This document shows, piece by piece, positions 17,663-25,417 of a DNA stretch of 64,000 nt. Position numbers and translations under genes: made by a program. Source of the DNA: JABCZH01 sp963803775 (GTDB taxonomy: Bacteria; Acidobacteriota; Terriglobia; Terriglobales; Acidobacteriaceae); contig CAWDNS010000005.1 in NCBI GenBank assembly GCA_963803775.1, positions 186,001 to 250,000 of the forward strand, in the 5' to 3' direction. The notes under the pieces are model-generated. The model searched no databases. It worked only from the letters and a program-made list of their open reading frames with translations, and was not told the DNA's origin. Each line of letters starts with the position of its first letter. Position 1 is the stretch's first letter.

Positions 17663-18070
17663 ATGCCCAAGCCAATCAAAACAAAACGTAAATCCACCGC
17701 CAAGAAGAAACCCCAACATCAACACATCTCCTGGAAATCCGTCGACCTCGAAGACCTAAATCCGCTCCTACAGCGCCACTTCATCGTGGGACAGAACATT
17801 ATGCTGGCCCGAGTATTGCTGAAGAAGGGCTGCATCGTCCCTGAGCACAGCCATCACAACGAACAGCTAACCTACATTCTCGATGGCGCATTGAAGTTTT
17901 GGATTGACGGAAAAGAAATCGTGGTCCGCTCCGGTGAGGTGCTTACCATCCCGCCGCACATGCCCCATAAAGCCGAGGCCCTCGAAGATACCGTCGATCT
18001 CGACGTCTTCAATCCTCCGCGCGCCGATTGGATCAACAAGACTGACCAATACCTGCGCGGGTCGAAATAG
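17663..18070 (+). CDS. cupin domain protein
   Basis: A 135-residue single-domain cupin. ATG 17663 is chosen because GGAG stands 6 bases before it. After a Lys-rich N-terminus (PKPIKTKRKSTAKKKP) comes the cupin barrel: motif 1 as 'PEHSHHNEQLTYILDGALKF' (metal ligands H, H, E) and motif 2 as PPHMPHKAEA. It may act as a small-molecule dioxygenase, isomerase or sensor; the family does not tell. It follows the aminotransferase by 26 bases and may share its transcript. It is convergent with the DUF983 gene, only 5 bases between the stops. Confidence 0.85.
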   Translation: MPKPIKTKRKSTAKKKPQHQHISWKSVDLEDLNPLLQRHFIVGQNIMLARVLLKKGCIVPEHSHHNEQLTYILDGALKFWIDGKEIVVRSGEVLTIPPHMPHKAEALEDTVDLDVFNPPRADWINKTDQYLRGSK

Positions 18071-18075
18071 GCATC

Positions 18076-18459
18076 TTATTTCTGTTTAGGGGACGTTTCT
18101 GGATCAATTGCCCAGTCAAGATAAATCCAGAGCACGCGCGAAAACAAAGTCAACGTGGGTGCCAGCGGCAGGAACAACAAAATTGCCCAGACCGTGACCT
18201 TCTGTAATGACCATGAGGTCGCGAGCCACAGTATCAACCCCAGCCCCACGATCGTAACTAGCGCCAGGCCATAGCCGATATACATGGCTCCAAGGAAATA
18301 TCCCTCCTCGCGCTCAAACTTTAGATTGCAGGCCGGGCAGCGTTCGTACATCTTCGGAAAGCCCCGAACAATGGAAGCGCGGAATATGCGGGCTGAGCGG
18401 CATCGCGGGCACATCTGGTGGAGCATGGCCGAGGCTGTTGATGCCCAGGGTGTGCTCAT
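18076..18459 (-). CDS. DUF983 family zinc-ribbon membrane protein
   Basis: A 127-residue protein with a CPRC...CPAC zinc ribbon (residues about 17-45), then EREEGYFLGAMYIGYG, the hallmark of DUF983, and two membrane helices (LALVTIVGLGLILWLA and 'VWAILLFLPLAPTLTLF'). Function unknown. ATG 18459 is the last of four ATGs spaced exactly 14 bases apart (18501, 18487, 18473, 18459). The first three open five-codon frames that stop in TGA overlapping the next ATG. The gene is downstream of hspR and probably co-transcribed with it. Confidence 0.82.
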   Translation of the reverse strand: MSTPWASTASAMLHQMCPRCRSARIFRASIVRGFPKMYERCPACNLKFEREEGYFLGAMYIGYGLALVTIVGLGLILWLATSWSLQKVTVWAILLFLPLAPTLTLFSRVLWIYLDWAIDPETSPKQK

Positions 18460-18501
18460 GAAAGCTCGCTCATGCAAGTTCGCTCATGAAAGCTCGCTCA
18501 T
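18456..18501 (-). promoter_or_regulatory. three tandem coupled minicistrons (MSELS, MSELA, MSELS) before the DUF983 gene
   Basis: On the minus strand three 14-base units, ATGAGCGAGCTTTC, ATGAGCGAACTTGC and ATGAGCGAGCTTTC, follow the hspR stop by four bases and run into the DUF983 start. Each unit reads M-S-E-L-S/A then TGA, and each TGA overlaps the next ATG (ATGA). A ribosome ending hspR could re-start through all three units into DUF983. It could equally be a simple tandem duplication of the native start region. Confidence 0.5.
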
Positions 18502-18505
18502 AAAA

Positions 18506-18907
18506 CTAGCGCTTGCGGCTGGGCGTATGTGTTGGCGTGAGCATGCTACGGCGAACCGGGACAATCGCCCCACGGGAAGGATCGGCCGCGGCGCTCGCGC
18601 GGGAAAGTACTTCTTCCTGGATGTATTTCACGAAATCCTGAATCTGGCGCTGCATTTCTTCCGTGCGCTCGCGCATTTGCAGAATGATGGCAATACCGCT
18701 GATGTTTACACCCAGGTCGCGAGCCAGAGAAAGAATGAACTCAAGCCGCTGCAGGTCTTCGTCAGTATAAAGCCGTGTGTTGCCTTCAGTGCGCGAGGGC
18801 TTGAGCAGACCTTCGCGCTCGTAAAGGCGCAAAGTCTGGGGATGGATCTCGTACATCTCGGCGACTGCCGAGATCATGTACGCGCCCTTGGATTTGCGCT
18901 TGGTCAT
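18506..18907 (-). CDS. hspR: HspR-type heat-shock repressor (MerR family)
   Basis: A 133-residue MerR-family regulator. The winged helix is 'YMISAVAEMYEIHPQTLRLY' continued by EREGLLKPSRTEGNTRLYTDEDLQRL. The 'IHPQTLRLYEREGL' and DLGVNISGIAIIL blocks are those of HspR, the repressor that uses DnaK as co-repressor and binds the HAIR palindrome (CTTGAGT-N7-ACTCAAG). It lacks a long metal- or drug-binding C-terminal domain, as expected. A HAIR-like site overlaps the dnaK promoter 6.5 kb away (25398-25418). Upstream lies a family A repeat; no obvious autoregulatory HAIR site is seen there. Confidence 0.82.
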   Translation of the reverse strand: MTKRKSKGAYMISAVAEMYEIHPQTLRLYEREGLLKPSRTEGNTRLYTDEDLQRLEFILSLARDLGVNISGIAIILQMRERTEEMQRQIQDFVKYIQEEVLSRASAAADPSRGAIVPVRRSMLTPTHTPSRKR

Positions 18908-18929
18908 GCCTAAGGGTATTAAAGCACAA

Positions 18930-18996
18930 GCCGCAGATTACCCGGACAATAGCTGATCCTAGTGTTGATCTGCGTTTATCTGCGCAAATCTGCGGC
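18930..18996. repeat. family A palindromic repeat (ATCTGCG type)
   Basis: Outer arms GCCGCAGATT (18930-18939) and AATCTGCGGC (18987-18996) enclose GATCTGCGTTTATCTGCGC. Other members: 16355-16383, 23278-23341 and 28109-28145. It lies between hspR and the permease gene. Confidence 0.65.
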
Positions 18997-19002
18997 TCGG
19001 TT

Positions 19003-20406
19003 TTAGGCTATCGCTCCGGGCTTTTCGGGTGCCGCGGCAGCCCAGCCCTGCGGCTTTACCGCATGGTTGAGGAAATAGGCGACTACGCCGGCGGCAATCA
19101 GCAGCATGCCAAAAGCAAACGAGCTCATCCCCAGCACTTGCTCAGTCTCACTGCGTACGATGGAGAACCCGAGCAGCAGCATCGGAGGTATGCCCACCAT
19201 CACCGCGCCCAGCATTCCGCCGGGAACGCGGAACGCGCGCGGCAGCTCAGGCTCGCGTATCCGCAAGACGACCAGGGCAACAAACTCCAGCGACAGGCTG
19301 ACCCCGTAAAGGAGGATGTCCATGGTGACCAGCCGCTCGAATCCCAATCCGAGGCACATCGCCCAGCAGGTAGCTAGGGCAAGGATCGCAACCCAGGGAG
19401 CGCGGGTGCGTGGGTGCAGCTTCCCGAAAATCTTCGGCAGCATGCCATCTTGCGCCATGGCCAGTGGCAGACGCGAGTAGCTCATCACCAACGCACTGAA
19501 CATGCCGAAGCCGCTGATGATGCCACCCAGAGCCAACCCAATCCGCAGCAGCGGCCCACCCAGCATGCCGGCGATGTCAGCCCAGAAACCGGTGTCCCAC
19601 GCCGTGGCCGGAAGTCCGGTCATCCACATCGCCGCCACAGGCACGATGTAGCTCAACGCCACGATCGCGACCGCGACCAGCATAGCCCGAGGATAAGTTC
19701 GTTGCGGGCGCTCGACCTCGGTCGCGATGGTCGAAGCATTGTCCCAGCCCATGTAATTCCACATGCAGATCAACAGGCCGGTCAAAATGTCCACGCTGGG
19801 ATTGGTTGCCTTGGTCGCAACGTGAGCCAGCGCTCCAAACTTGAAAGGCGCGATGCAAACAATCGCAATGAAAGGCGCCGACAGCGCAAAGAACAGCCAC
19901 AGCGACGTGGTCGAAACCACGCGCACACCGGCAATATTAAGGAGCGCGCAAATGATGACCACCCCCAGAGCGACCATCACGCCGCGATGTCCTTCCGCGA
20001 ACCAGGGAAACAATCGGTCGAGGTAAAGGACAAACAGAGTCGGGTAAATTGCCATGTCGAAGATCGATGCCACCAGCGAGAGCCAGGCCTCCTGAAATCC
20101 CCAGAAGTTGCCCATGGCACGCCGCACCCAGGCATAGTAGCCGCCTTCAAAAGGCAAAGCACTCGAAAGCTCGCCAATCATGAAGGCGGTGGGTAGGCTC
20201 CAGAGAATCGGGGTCAACAATAAAATGAGAATGCCGCGGCCATAGCCGGCGCCATGCACGATGTCTTCTGTGCCATAGGTTCCACCCGACACCATAAAGA
20301 AGGTGGCGGCGACGAGTGGCCAGAGCGTGAGGCGGACGGACTTTTTCCGGGGGGCTGCGATGGCAGGTGGCTGGATTTGTTGACGCGGTGCGCTAGCTGT
20401 TGCCAA
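19003..20406 (-). CDS. APC-family amino acid/polyamine permease
   Basis: A 467-residue inner-membrane transporter with about 12 hydrophobic helices. Family blocks: 'TFFMVSGGTYGTEDIVHGAG' in helix 1, 'LPFEGGYYAWVRRAMGNFWG' (the E-GG-Y-W motif), and 'WNYMGWDNASTIATEVERP' in the helix 6 region. It fits the APC superfamily (polyamine or amino acid uptake or exchange); the substrate is not decided. The start is a TTG at 20406, with GAGGAGGAAG 9 bases upstream. The gene stands alone, with a family A repeat between it and hspR. Confidence 0.88.
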   Translation of the reverse strand: MATASAPRQQIQPPAIAAPRKKSVRLTLWPLVAATFFMVSGGTYGTEDIVHGAGYGRGILILLLTPILWSLPTAFMIGELSSALPFEGGYYAWVRRAMGNFWGFQEAWLSLVASIFDMAIYPTLFVLYLDRLFPWFAEGHRGVMVALGVVIICALLNIAGVRVVSTTSLWLFFALSAPFIAIVCIAPFKFGALAHVATKATNPSVDILTGLLICMWNYMGWDNASTIATEVERPQRTYPRAMLVAVAIVALSYIVPVAAMWMTGLPATAWDTGFWADIAGMLGGPLLRIGLALGGIISGFGMFSALVMSYSRLPLAMAQDGMLPKIFGKLHPRTRAPWVAILALATCWAMCLGLGFERLVTMDILLYGVSLSLEFVALVVLRIREPELPRAFRVPGGMLGAVMVGIPPMLLLGFSIVRSETEQVLGMSSFAFGMLLIAAGVVAYFLNHAVKPQGWAAAAPEKPGAIA

Positions 20407-20710
20407 TTTCTATGGCTTCCTCCTCGAACGAATCACTCTCAGCCACCTCGTCTCCCTTGGTCTGCACAAAAGGCCGCGAGGCTCCCGGTTACTGCGATTC
20501 CGGGCATTTCGGCTGAAGTTAGTTCGCAGATATGAGATTACGGGAATTCTCCACAGATGCAAGAAAATTCTTGAAAAGTTTTGTAGCGGGCGGCGTGGTA
20601 CGGAGGTAACGGGCGGTGCCGGGCAATGGAACCACAGCGAAAAACCACGGCTGCGATCTGGTATAAATAATGCGCTTTGCGAAAGCCGTTTCCCTCAGGA
20701 GGTAATGCTT

Positions 20711-21172
20711 ATGAAAAAGTTGCTGCTTGCTGTTTTCGTGATAGGCACCGTCGTTCTGTTTGCTCAATCCGGGAAACCGGAGAACACCTACACGCCCGCC
20801 CAGATCAAGTGGGGCCCGCCTCCGCCGTTTGTGGCTGCTGGCGCGCAGCTTGCTGTTCTCGAAGGTAATCCCATGGCTGACAGCGGCGATTTCACCATTC
20901 GCCTGAAAATGCCGAATGGATACAAGATCGCGCCTCACTGGCATCCCAAGCGCGAGAACGTTACCGTGATCTCAGGCAGCTTTAAGGTGGGGATGGGAGA
21001 CAAATTCGACGCTGCCAAAATGGGGACTTTCCCCGCCGGCAGTTTCGCTTACCTGGATCCCGATATGCACCACTACGCGATGGCCGTCGGTCCCACAGTG
21101 GTTCAAGTGCACGGCATCTCGCCACTGCAGTTCAACTATGTGAATCCGGCGGACGATCCCAGCAAGAAGTGA
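20711..21172 (+). CDS. secreted cupin protein
   Basis: A 153-residue periplasmic cupin. ATG 20711 is 8 bases after a perfect AGGAGG (20697-20702), better than ATG 20705, which is only 2 bases away. A signal peptide (KKLLLAVFVIGTVVLFA) is followed by the barrel: 'KIAPHWHPKRENVTVISG' (motif 1 with H, H and E), 'GSFAYLDPDMHHYAM' (motif 2). Such secreted one-domain cupins are common in Acidobacteriota; the reaction is unknown. A TATAAA box at 20662-20667 may be its -10. A family B hairpin follows the stop. Confidence 0.83.
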   Translation: MKKLLLAVFVIGTVVLFAQSGKPENTYTPAQIKWGPPPPFVAAGAQLAVLEGNPMADSGDFTIRLKMPNGYKIAPHWHPKRENVTVISGSFKVGMGDKFDAAKMGTFPAGSFAYLDPDMHHYAMAVGPTVVQVHGISPLQFNYVNPADDPSKK

Positions 21173-21185
21173 TCGGACAATCGAT

Positions 21186-21260
21186 AACCGCGGGGGACAC
21201 AGGGGAACACAGAGGCCTTTGATTAGAATTCCTCTGTGATCCTCTGTGCCCTCTGTGGTT
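21186..21260. repeat. family B long hairpin repeat, left of GxxExxY gene
   Basis: Two 30-base arms (AACCGCGGGGGACACAGG... and ...CCTCTGTGCCCTCTGTGGTT), about 24 of 30 positions pairing, with a 15-base AT-rich loop. A second copy is at 21778-21851 on the other side of the GxxExxY gene. Other copies or half copies: 16311-16342, 27250-27290, 50619-50686, 59851-59880. Confidence 0.8.
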
Positions 21261-21262
21261 AA

Positions 21263-21679
21263 TCATTTCTGCCAATCCGATCCGTCAACCATGCGCCGAA
21301 TTCCGTCACGAAGGCGCGCAACATGAAAGTTGATCAGGATCCCGACCGGGATGCCACTGAGTCGCATGTACGACAATAGCTGAGCCTCGTGAACAGGATG
21401 GATCGCTTCCACACACTTCACCTCAACGATGACGCGGTTCTCAACCACAAGGTCCATTCGATACCCGAGTTCGATCTTTTCACCCTCATAAACTACCGGC
21501 AGCCCGACCTGGGTAAGCACCTGTAGAGCATGGTTTCGCAGTTCATGCGCCAGGCAAGCCTGATAAGCGCTCTCCAGCAGACCAGGGCCCAAAACGGAAT
21601 GGACTTTCATTGCGGCGGTCACAACCGCTCCAGTGACTTGGTTTATCGGCGACTTGTGAATGAGGACTGAGCTGGACAT
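21263..21679 (-). CDS. GxxExxY family protein
   Basis: A 138-residue protein of the GxxExxY family, named for GPGLLESAY seen here near residue 31. It continues with 'ALQVLTQVGLPVVYEGEKIE' and RMDLVVENRVIVEVKC, where D...E-x-K is the arrangement of PD-(D/E)XK nucleases, so a nuclease-like fold is likely though activity is unproven. ATG 21679 has GGAGAC upstream; a longer frame exists but begins in a low-quality region. The gene lies between two copies of the family B hairpin (2 bases from one, 98 from the other), suggesting it moves with them. Confidence 0.85.
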   Translation of the reverse strand: MSSSVLIHKSPINQVTGAVVTAAMKVHSVLGPGLLESAYQACLAHELRNHALQVLTQVGLPVVYEGEKIELGYRMDLVVENRVIVEVKCVEAIHPVHEAQLLSYMRLSGIPVGILINFHVARLRDGIRRMVDGSDWQK

Positions 21680-21777
21680 GAGTTCGTCTCCAGCCTGATT
21701 TCGTAACACAAGCGACGAGCGCTGTTCGGTGATGCTCAAACGCTGGCAAAGCCGATTTCCTGTCGAAAAAGGCACCT

Positions 21778-21851
21778 AACCACAAAGGGCACAGAGGAAC
21801 ACAGAGGAATTTCACCGTATTCCCCTGTGTTCCTCCGTGCCCTCTGTGGTT
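21778..21851. repeat. family B long hairpin repeat, right of GxxExxY gene
   Basis: Arms AACCACAAAGGGCACAGAGG... and ...CCTCCGTGCCCTCTGTGGTT pair at about 27 of 30 positions around an AT-rich loop. Its outer GGTT supplies part of the TAA stop codon of dnaJ (21850-21852), so it may also act as the dnaJ terminator. Confidence 0.8.
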
Positions 21852-23073
21852 AAAGGTCTTTGAACAATTCCGCCCGCGGATCTTCCGGATTCAGCTTGGC
21901 GATTTCCCGCAGCAATTCTTTGGTCTTCTCATCGCGCGGAATGGGAACCGTGATCTTCACTTCGACAATCTCATCGCCGCGCACCCCATCTTTGGTGGCC
22001 GACGGCACGCCCTTCTCGCGCAACCGAAGCTTCTGACCGGACTGCGTTCCCTGAGGAATCTTCAGCATGGCTCGGCCATCAATGGTTGGCACTTCGATCT
22101 TCGCGCCGAGAGCGGCTTCGCTTATGGTCACCGGCACCGTGAGCTGGATGTCATCGCCTTCGCGATGAAACACGGGGTGCTCGTCAGTCCGGATGATGAC
22201 GTACAGATCTCCGCTGGGTCCGCCGCGCAGTCCGGCATTACCTTTACCGCTCAGCCGGATGCGCTGGCCGTTACGGGTCCCAGCCTTGATCCGCACTTCG
22301 AGCGGCTCAGTGCGCTCCACCGTACCTTCGCCGTGGCAAGCAGCACAGGTAGAAATATTCTTGCCCGTGCCGTGGCAACGAGGACAAGGAACATTGAACT
22401 TCATGCGTCCGCCGGTCTGCGTGATCTGTCCGGCGCCGTCGCACTCCGGGCACTTTCCCGGCGATTCAATGTGGCCCTGACCGTGACAGTCGGCGCAAAC
22501 ATCGCGACGGGTAATGTTCAACCGCATCACCCCGCCGCGAATCGCTGTCCAGAAGGGAACATTGACCTGATATTCGAGATCTGATCCCGGCTCGGGGCCT
22601 TCGTGAGCGGGCGCGCCACCATGCCCGCCGAAGATACCGGAAAAGATATCCTTGAAACCGCCGGCGCCGCCACTCGGCTTTCGCGCCCGCGCGCCTTCGA
22701 ACATGTCGGAGAAATCAAATCCTCCAAAGTCGAAGGGAACTTCCTGACCTGCTGGCCGCGGCTGTCCCGGAGGCACACCGCCCCCCGGAAAGCCACTGGC
22801 TCCGGCGCGAGCATAGGCATCGGCGGTCGCGGCATCAATATTGTCGGAGTAGAAACCAACCTGATCGTAAATCTTGCGCTTCTTGGGGTCGCTCAGGACA
22901 TCATTGGCTTCGGAGATGGTCTTAAACTTCTCCTCAGCCGTCTTGTCGCCCGGATTGACGTCAGGATGGTACTTGCGCGCCAGCTTGCGGAAAGCCTTGC
23001 GAATATCGTCAGCCGAGGCCGACTTCTTTATGCCGAGGAGCTCGTAATAGTCTTTTTTGGCAGTCGTGGCCAT
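21850..23073 (-). CDS. dnaJ: chaperone DnaJ (Hsp40, type I)
   Basis: A 407-residue type I J-protein. J domain at the N-terminus with KYHPDVNPGDK (HPD), a Gly/Phe/Pro-rich linker, then four zinc-finger repeats (CADCHGQG, CPECDGAG, CPRCHGTG, CAACHGEG) and the substrate-binding C-terminal domain. It stimulates DnaK ATPase and delivers unfolded proteins. ATG 23073 (MATTAKKDYYELLG) is the family start; the frame runs upstream without meaning. It begins 2 bases after the stop of a 57-residue gene and lies downstream of dnaK on the same strand, but a strong hairpin separates them. No grpE is in the window. Confidence 0.95.
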   Translation of the reverse strand: MATTAKKDYYELLGIKKSASADDIRKAFRKLARKYHPDVNPGDKTAEEKFKTISEANDVLSDPKKRKIYDQVGFYSDNIDAATADAYARAGASGFPGGGVPPGQPRPAGQEVPFDFGGFDFSDMFEGARARKPSGGAGGFKDIFSGIFGGHGGAPAHEGPEPGSDLEYQVNVPFWTAIRGGVMRLNITRRDVCADCHGQGHIESPGKCPECDGAGQITQTGGRMKFNVPCPRCHGTGKNISTCAACHGEGTVERTEPLEVRIKAGTRNGQRIRLSGKGNAGLRGGPSGDLYVIIRTDEHPVFHREGDDIQLTVPVTISEAALGAKIEVPTIDGRAMLKIPQGTQSGQKLRLREKGVPSATKDGVRGDEIVEVKITVPIPRDEKTKELLREIAKLNPEDPRAELFKDL

Positions 23074-23075
23074 GT

Positions 23076-23249
23076 CTATTGAATCTTTCGGCTGCCATTC
23101 CTGAACGTCTCTGCCCACTCCTGCTTCGCCGCGTCCACATAAACAGGAAAGCGGTCAACACCATTCTCCGTCGCATGGAAAACGTAGAAACGGTTCTCGT
23201 CCTCTACAAACTTCAGAAAGTAATCTTCTCCATTCACTTGAAATTGCAT
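23076..23249 (-). CDS. small conserved-looking protein between dnaK and dnaJ, 57 residues
   Basis: Not a named family that I know. ATG 23249 follows GGGAGGGGAC by a few bases, a very strong ribosome site. The product begins MQFQVNGEDYFLKFVEDENR and continues with FYVFHATENGVDRFPVYVD, which looks like a small all-beta fold, and ends with a basic helix. It stops 2 bases before dnaJ, so the two are surely co-translated. It may be a partner of DnaJ or simply a hitch-hiker. Codon use is like its neighbours. Confidence 0.72.
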   Translation of the reverse strand: MQFQVNGEDYFLKFVEDENRFYVFHATENGVDRFPVYVDAAKQEWAETFRNGSRKIQ

Positions 23250-23270
23250 CGCGTCCCCTCCCAGAACCCA

Positions 23271-23341
23271 AAAACAAGCCACGGATTTAACTGATCCTGA
23301 CGGATTGTTTTAATCCGCGTTGATCCGCGTAAATCCGTGGC
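23271..23341 (-). terminator. family A palindrome next to dnaK 3' end / upstream of small gene
   Basis: GCCACGGATTTA arms (outer ends 23278-23289 and 23330-23341 on the two strands) with inner GGATCAACGCGGATT / AATCCGTCAGGATC pairing form a 64-base hairpin followed on the minus strand by TTGTTTTT. It looks like an intrinsic terminator for dnaK made from a dispersed repeat, and it lies just upstream of the 57-residue gene and dnaJ. Confidence 0.55.
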
Positions 23342-23391
23342 GCTTTTCCTGCCCAGCACAGCCTGAAAGCCGACGGCTGTTAGCTGACAGC

Positions 23392-25323
23392 TTATTTCTT
23401 CTCTTCTACATCCTCATACTCAGCGTCGATCACGCCTTCATCCTTCTTCTGTCCAGCGCCATTCGCGCCAGGCTCCGGACCAGCCTCTGCCGCCGGCCCT
23501 GCCCCCGGCGCAGCCTGCGACTGCGCAGCTTTATACATCTGCTCAGCCAGCTTGTGCGAAGCCTTAGTCAAGGTCTCTCGCGCCTTGTCCATGGCCGACT
23601 TATCGCCGCCCTCGAGCGCCTTCTTGGCATCGGCAATCGCATTCTCCACATCGCCACGGTCCGATCCCGAGATCTTCTCGCCTTGCTCTTTAAGCATCTT
23701 CTCCACGTTGTAAACCATCGTGTCCAGCTGGTTCTTGGCGTCGATCTCTTCGCGCCGGGCCTTGTCTTCAGCCGAGTGGGCTTCGGCGTCTTTCGCCATC
23801 TGCTCCACTTCCTCTTTCGACAAGCCGGAAGACGACGTAATCGTGATCTTCTGGTCCTTGCCCGTGGCATTGTCCTTCGCAGTCACATTCAGGATGCCGT
23901 TGGCATCAATATCAAACGTGACTTCAACCTGCGGCACGCCCCGCGGAGCCGGTGGAATCCCCGTCAAATGGAACTTGCCCAGCGTCCGGTTCTGCGCCGC
24001 CATCGGCCGTTCGCCCTGCAGCACGTGCACTTCAACCGAAGTCTGACTATCGGCCGCGGTCGAGAACGTTTCCGTCTTCTTGGTCGGAATCGTCGTGTTC
24101 CGCGGAATCATCGGAGTCGCTACCCCACCCAGCGTCTCAATCGCCAGCGTCAGCGGAGTCACATCCAGCAGCAACAGGTCCTTCACTTCGCCCTTAAGCA
24201 CGCCGCCCTGAATCGCCGCGCCGATCGCAACCACTTCATCCGGGTTCACGCCCTTGTGCGGCTCTTTGCCAAACAAATCCTTCACCAGCGCCTGAATCCG
24301 CGGCATACGCGTCTGCCCGCCGACCAACACCACTTCGTTGATCTTCGAGGCATCCACGCCCGCATCTTTCATGCACTGCTTGCACGGCCCAACCGAGCGC
24401 TGAATGATGTCCTCAACCATCGACTCCAGCTTCGCCCGCGTCAACTTCTTCACCAGATGCTTCGGCCCGCTGGCATCGGCAGTGATAAACGGCAGATTGA
24501 TCTCCGTCTCCATCGTCGTCGAAAGCTCGATCTTCGCTCTCTCCGCCGCATCCCGCAGACGTTGCAGCGCCATCTCGTTGCCCTTGCCGCGCAAGTCGAG
24601 GCCTTCATCTTTCTTGAATTCGTCAATCAACCAATCGACCAGCCGCTGATCCAGGTTGTCGCCGCCGAGGTGGGTGTCACCGTTGGTGGCTTTCACTTCG
24701 ATCACGCCTTCGCCGACTTCAAGAATCGAAATATCGAACGTCCCGCCGCCGAAGTCGTATACCGCGATGGTTTCGTCCTTACCTTTATCGAGGCCATAAG
24801 CCAGCGCCGCCGCCGTCGGCTCGTTGATGATGCGCTTTACTTCGAGCCCGGCAATCTTGCCGGCATCTTTCGTCGCTTGCCGCTGCGCGTCGTTGAAATA
24901 CGCGGGCACAGTGATGACCGCCTCGGTCACTTTCTCGCCGAGATAGTCTTCCGCCGCCTTCTTCAGCTTTTGCAGAATCAGCGCCGAAATCTCCGGCGGA
25001 GTATATTTCTTCCCCTGGGCCATAACCGCAACGTTGTCTCCGTCGCGCTCCACCTTGTAGGGCACCATCTTCAATTCTTCGCTGACTTCGTCATAGCGCC
25101 GCCCCATGAAGCGCTTGATCGAGTAAACCGTGTTCTCCGGATTGGTGATGGCCTGCCGCTTGGCAACCTGCCCCACCAGCCGTTCCCCATTCTTGGTGAA
25201 TCCCACCACCGAAGGCGTAGTCCGCCCTCCTTCTTCATTAGGGATCACCTTAGGCTCGCCACCCTCCATGACCGCCACGCAAGAGTTGGTGGTTCCGAGG
25301 TCAATACCGATAATCTTGGACAT
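23392..25323 (-). CDS. dnaK: chaperone DnaK (Hsp70)
   Basis: A complete 643-residue Hsp70. ATPase domain: IGIDLGTTNSCVAVMEG, 'VYDFGGGTFDISILEVGEG', NEPTAAALAYG; substrate domain from about residue 390: 'LLLLDVTPLTLAIETLGG', and the helical lid. It ends in the acidic tail DAEYEDVEEKK, as bacterial DnaK does. GGAGGGAC lies 5-6 bases before the ATG (25323). The promoter (25389-25417) overlaps a HAIR-like palindrome, so transcription is probably controlled by the HspR-type repressor of this window, with DnaK itself as co-repressor. Confidence 0.97.
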   Translation of the reverse strand: MSKIIGIDLGTTNSCVAVMEGGEPKVIPNEEGGRTTPSVVGFTKNGERLVGQVAKRQAITNPENTVYSIKRFMGRRYDEVSEELKMVPYKVERDGDNVAVMAQGKKYTPPEISALILQKLKKAAEDYLGEKVTEAVITVPAYFNDAQRQATKDAGKIAGLEVKRIINEPTAAALAYGLDKGKDETIAVYDFGGGTFDISILEVGEGVIEVKATNGDTHLGGDNLDQRLVDWLIDEFKKDEGLDLRGKGNEMALQRLRDAAERAKIELSTTMETEINLPFITADASGPKHLVKKLTRAKLESMVEDIIQRSVGPCKQCMKDAGVDASKINEVVLVGGQTRMPRIQALVKDLFGKEPHKGVNPDEVVAIGAAIQGGVLKGEVKDLLLLDVTPLTLAIETLGGVATPMIPRNTTIPTKKTETFSTAADSQTSVEVHVLQGERPMAAQNRTLGKFHLTGIPPAPRGVPQVEVTFDIDANGILNVTAKDNATGKDQKITITSSSGLSKEEVEQMAKDAEAHSAEDKARREEIDAKNQLDTMVYNVEKMLKEQGEKISGSDRGDVENAIADAKKALEGGDKSAMDKARETLTKASHKLAEQMYKAAQSQAAPGAGPAAEAGPEPGANGAGQKKDEGVIDAEYEDVEEKK

Positions 25324-25388
25324 GTGAAGTCCCTCCTAGTTCTACTAAGTGCTTTGTAATCAATATCGCGATGATTGCGTTCGGGTCT

Positions 25389-25417
25389 ATGCTAAGACCT
25401 GAGTGAATCGTTGTCAA
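25389..25417 (-). promoter_or_regulatory. dnaK promoter
   Basis: On the minus strand a perfect TTGACA (25417-25412) stands 17 bases before TAGCAT (25394-25389; four of six). The start point would be about 60 bases before the dnaK ATG. Confidence 0.65.

Noticed and set aside
23320..25359. 679-residue plus-strand frame opposite dnaK
   Set aside because: Antisense shadow of a strongly biased gene; it is rich in Arg and His without domains, while dnaK on the other strand is certain.
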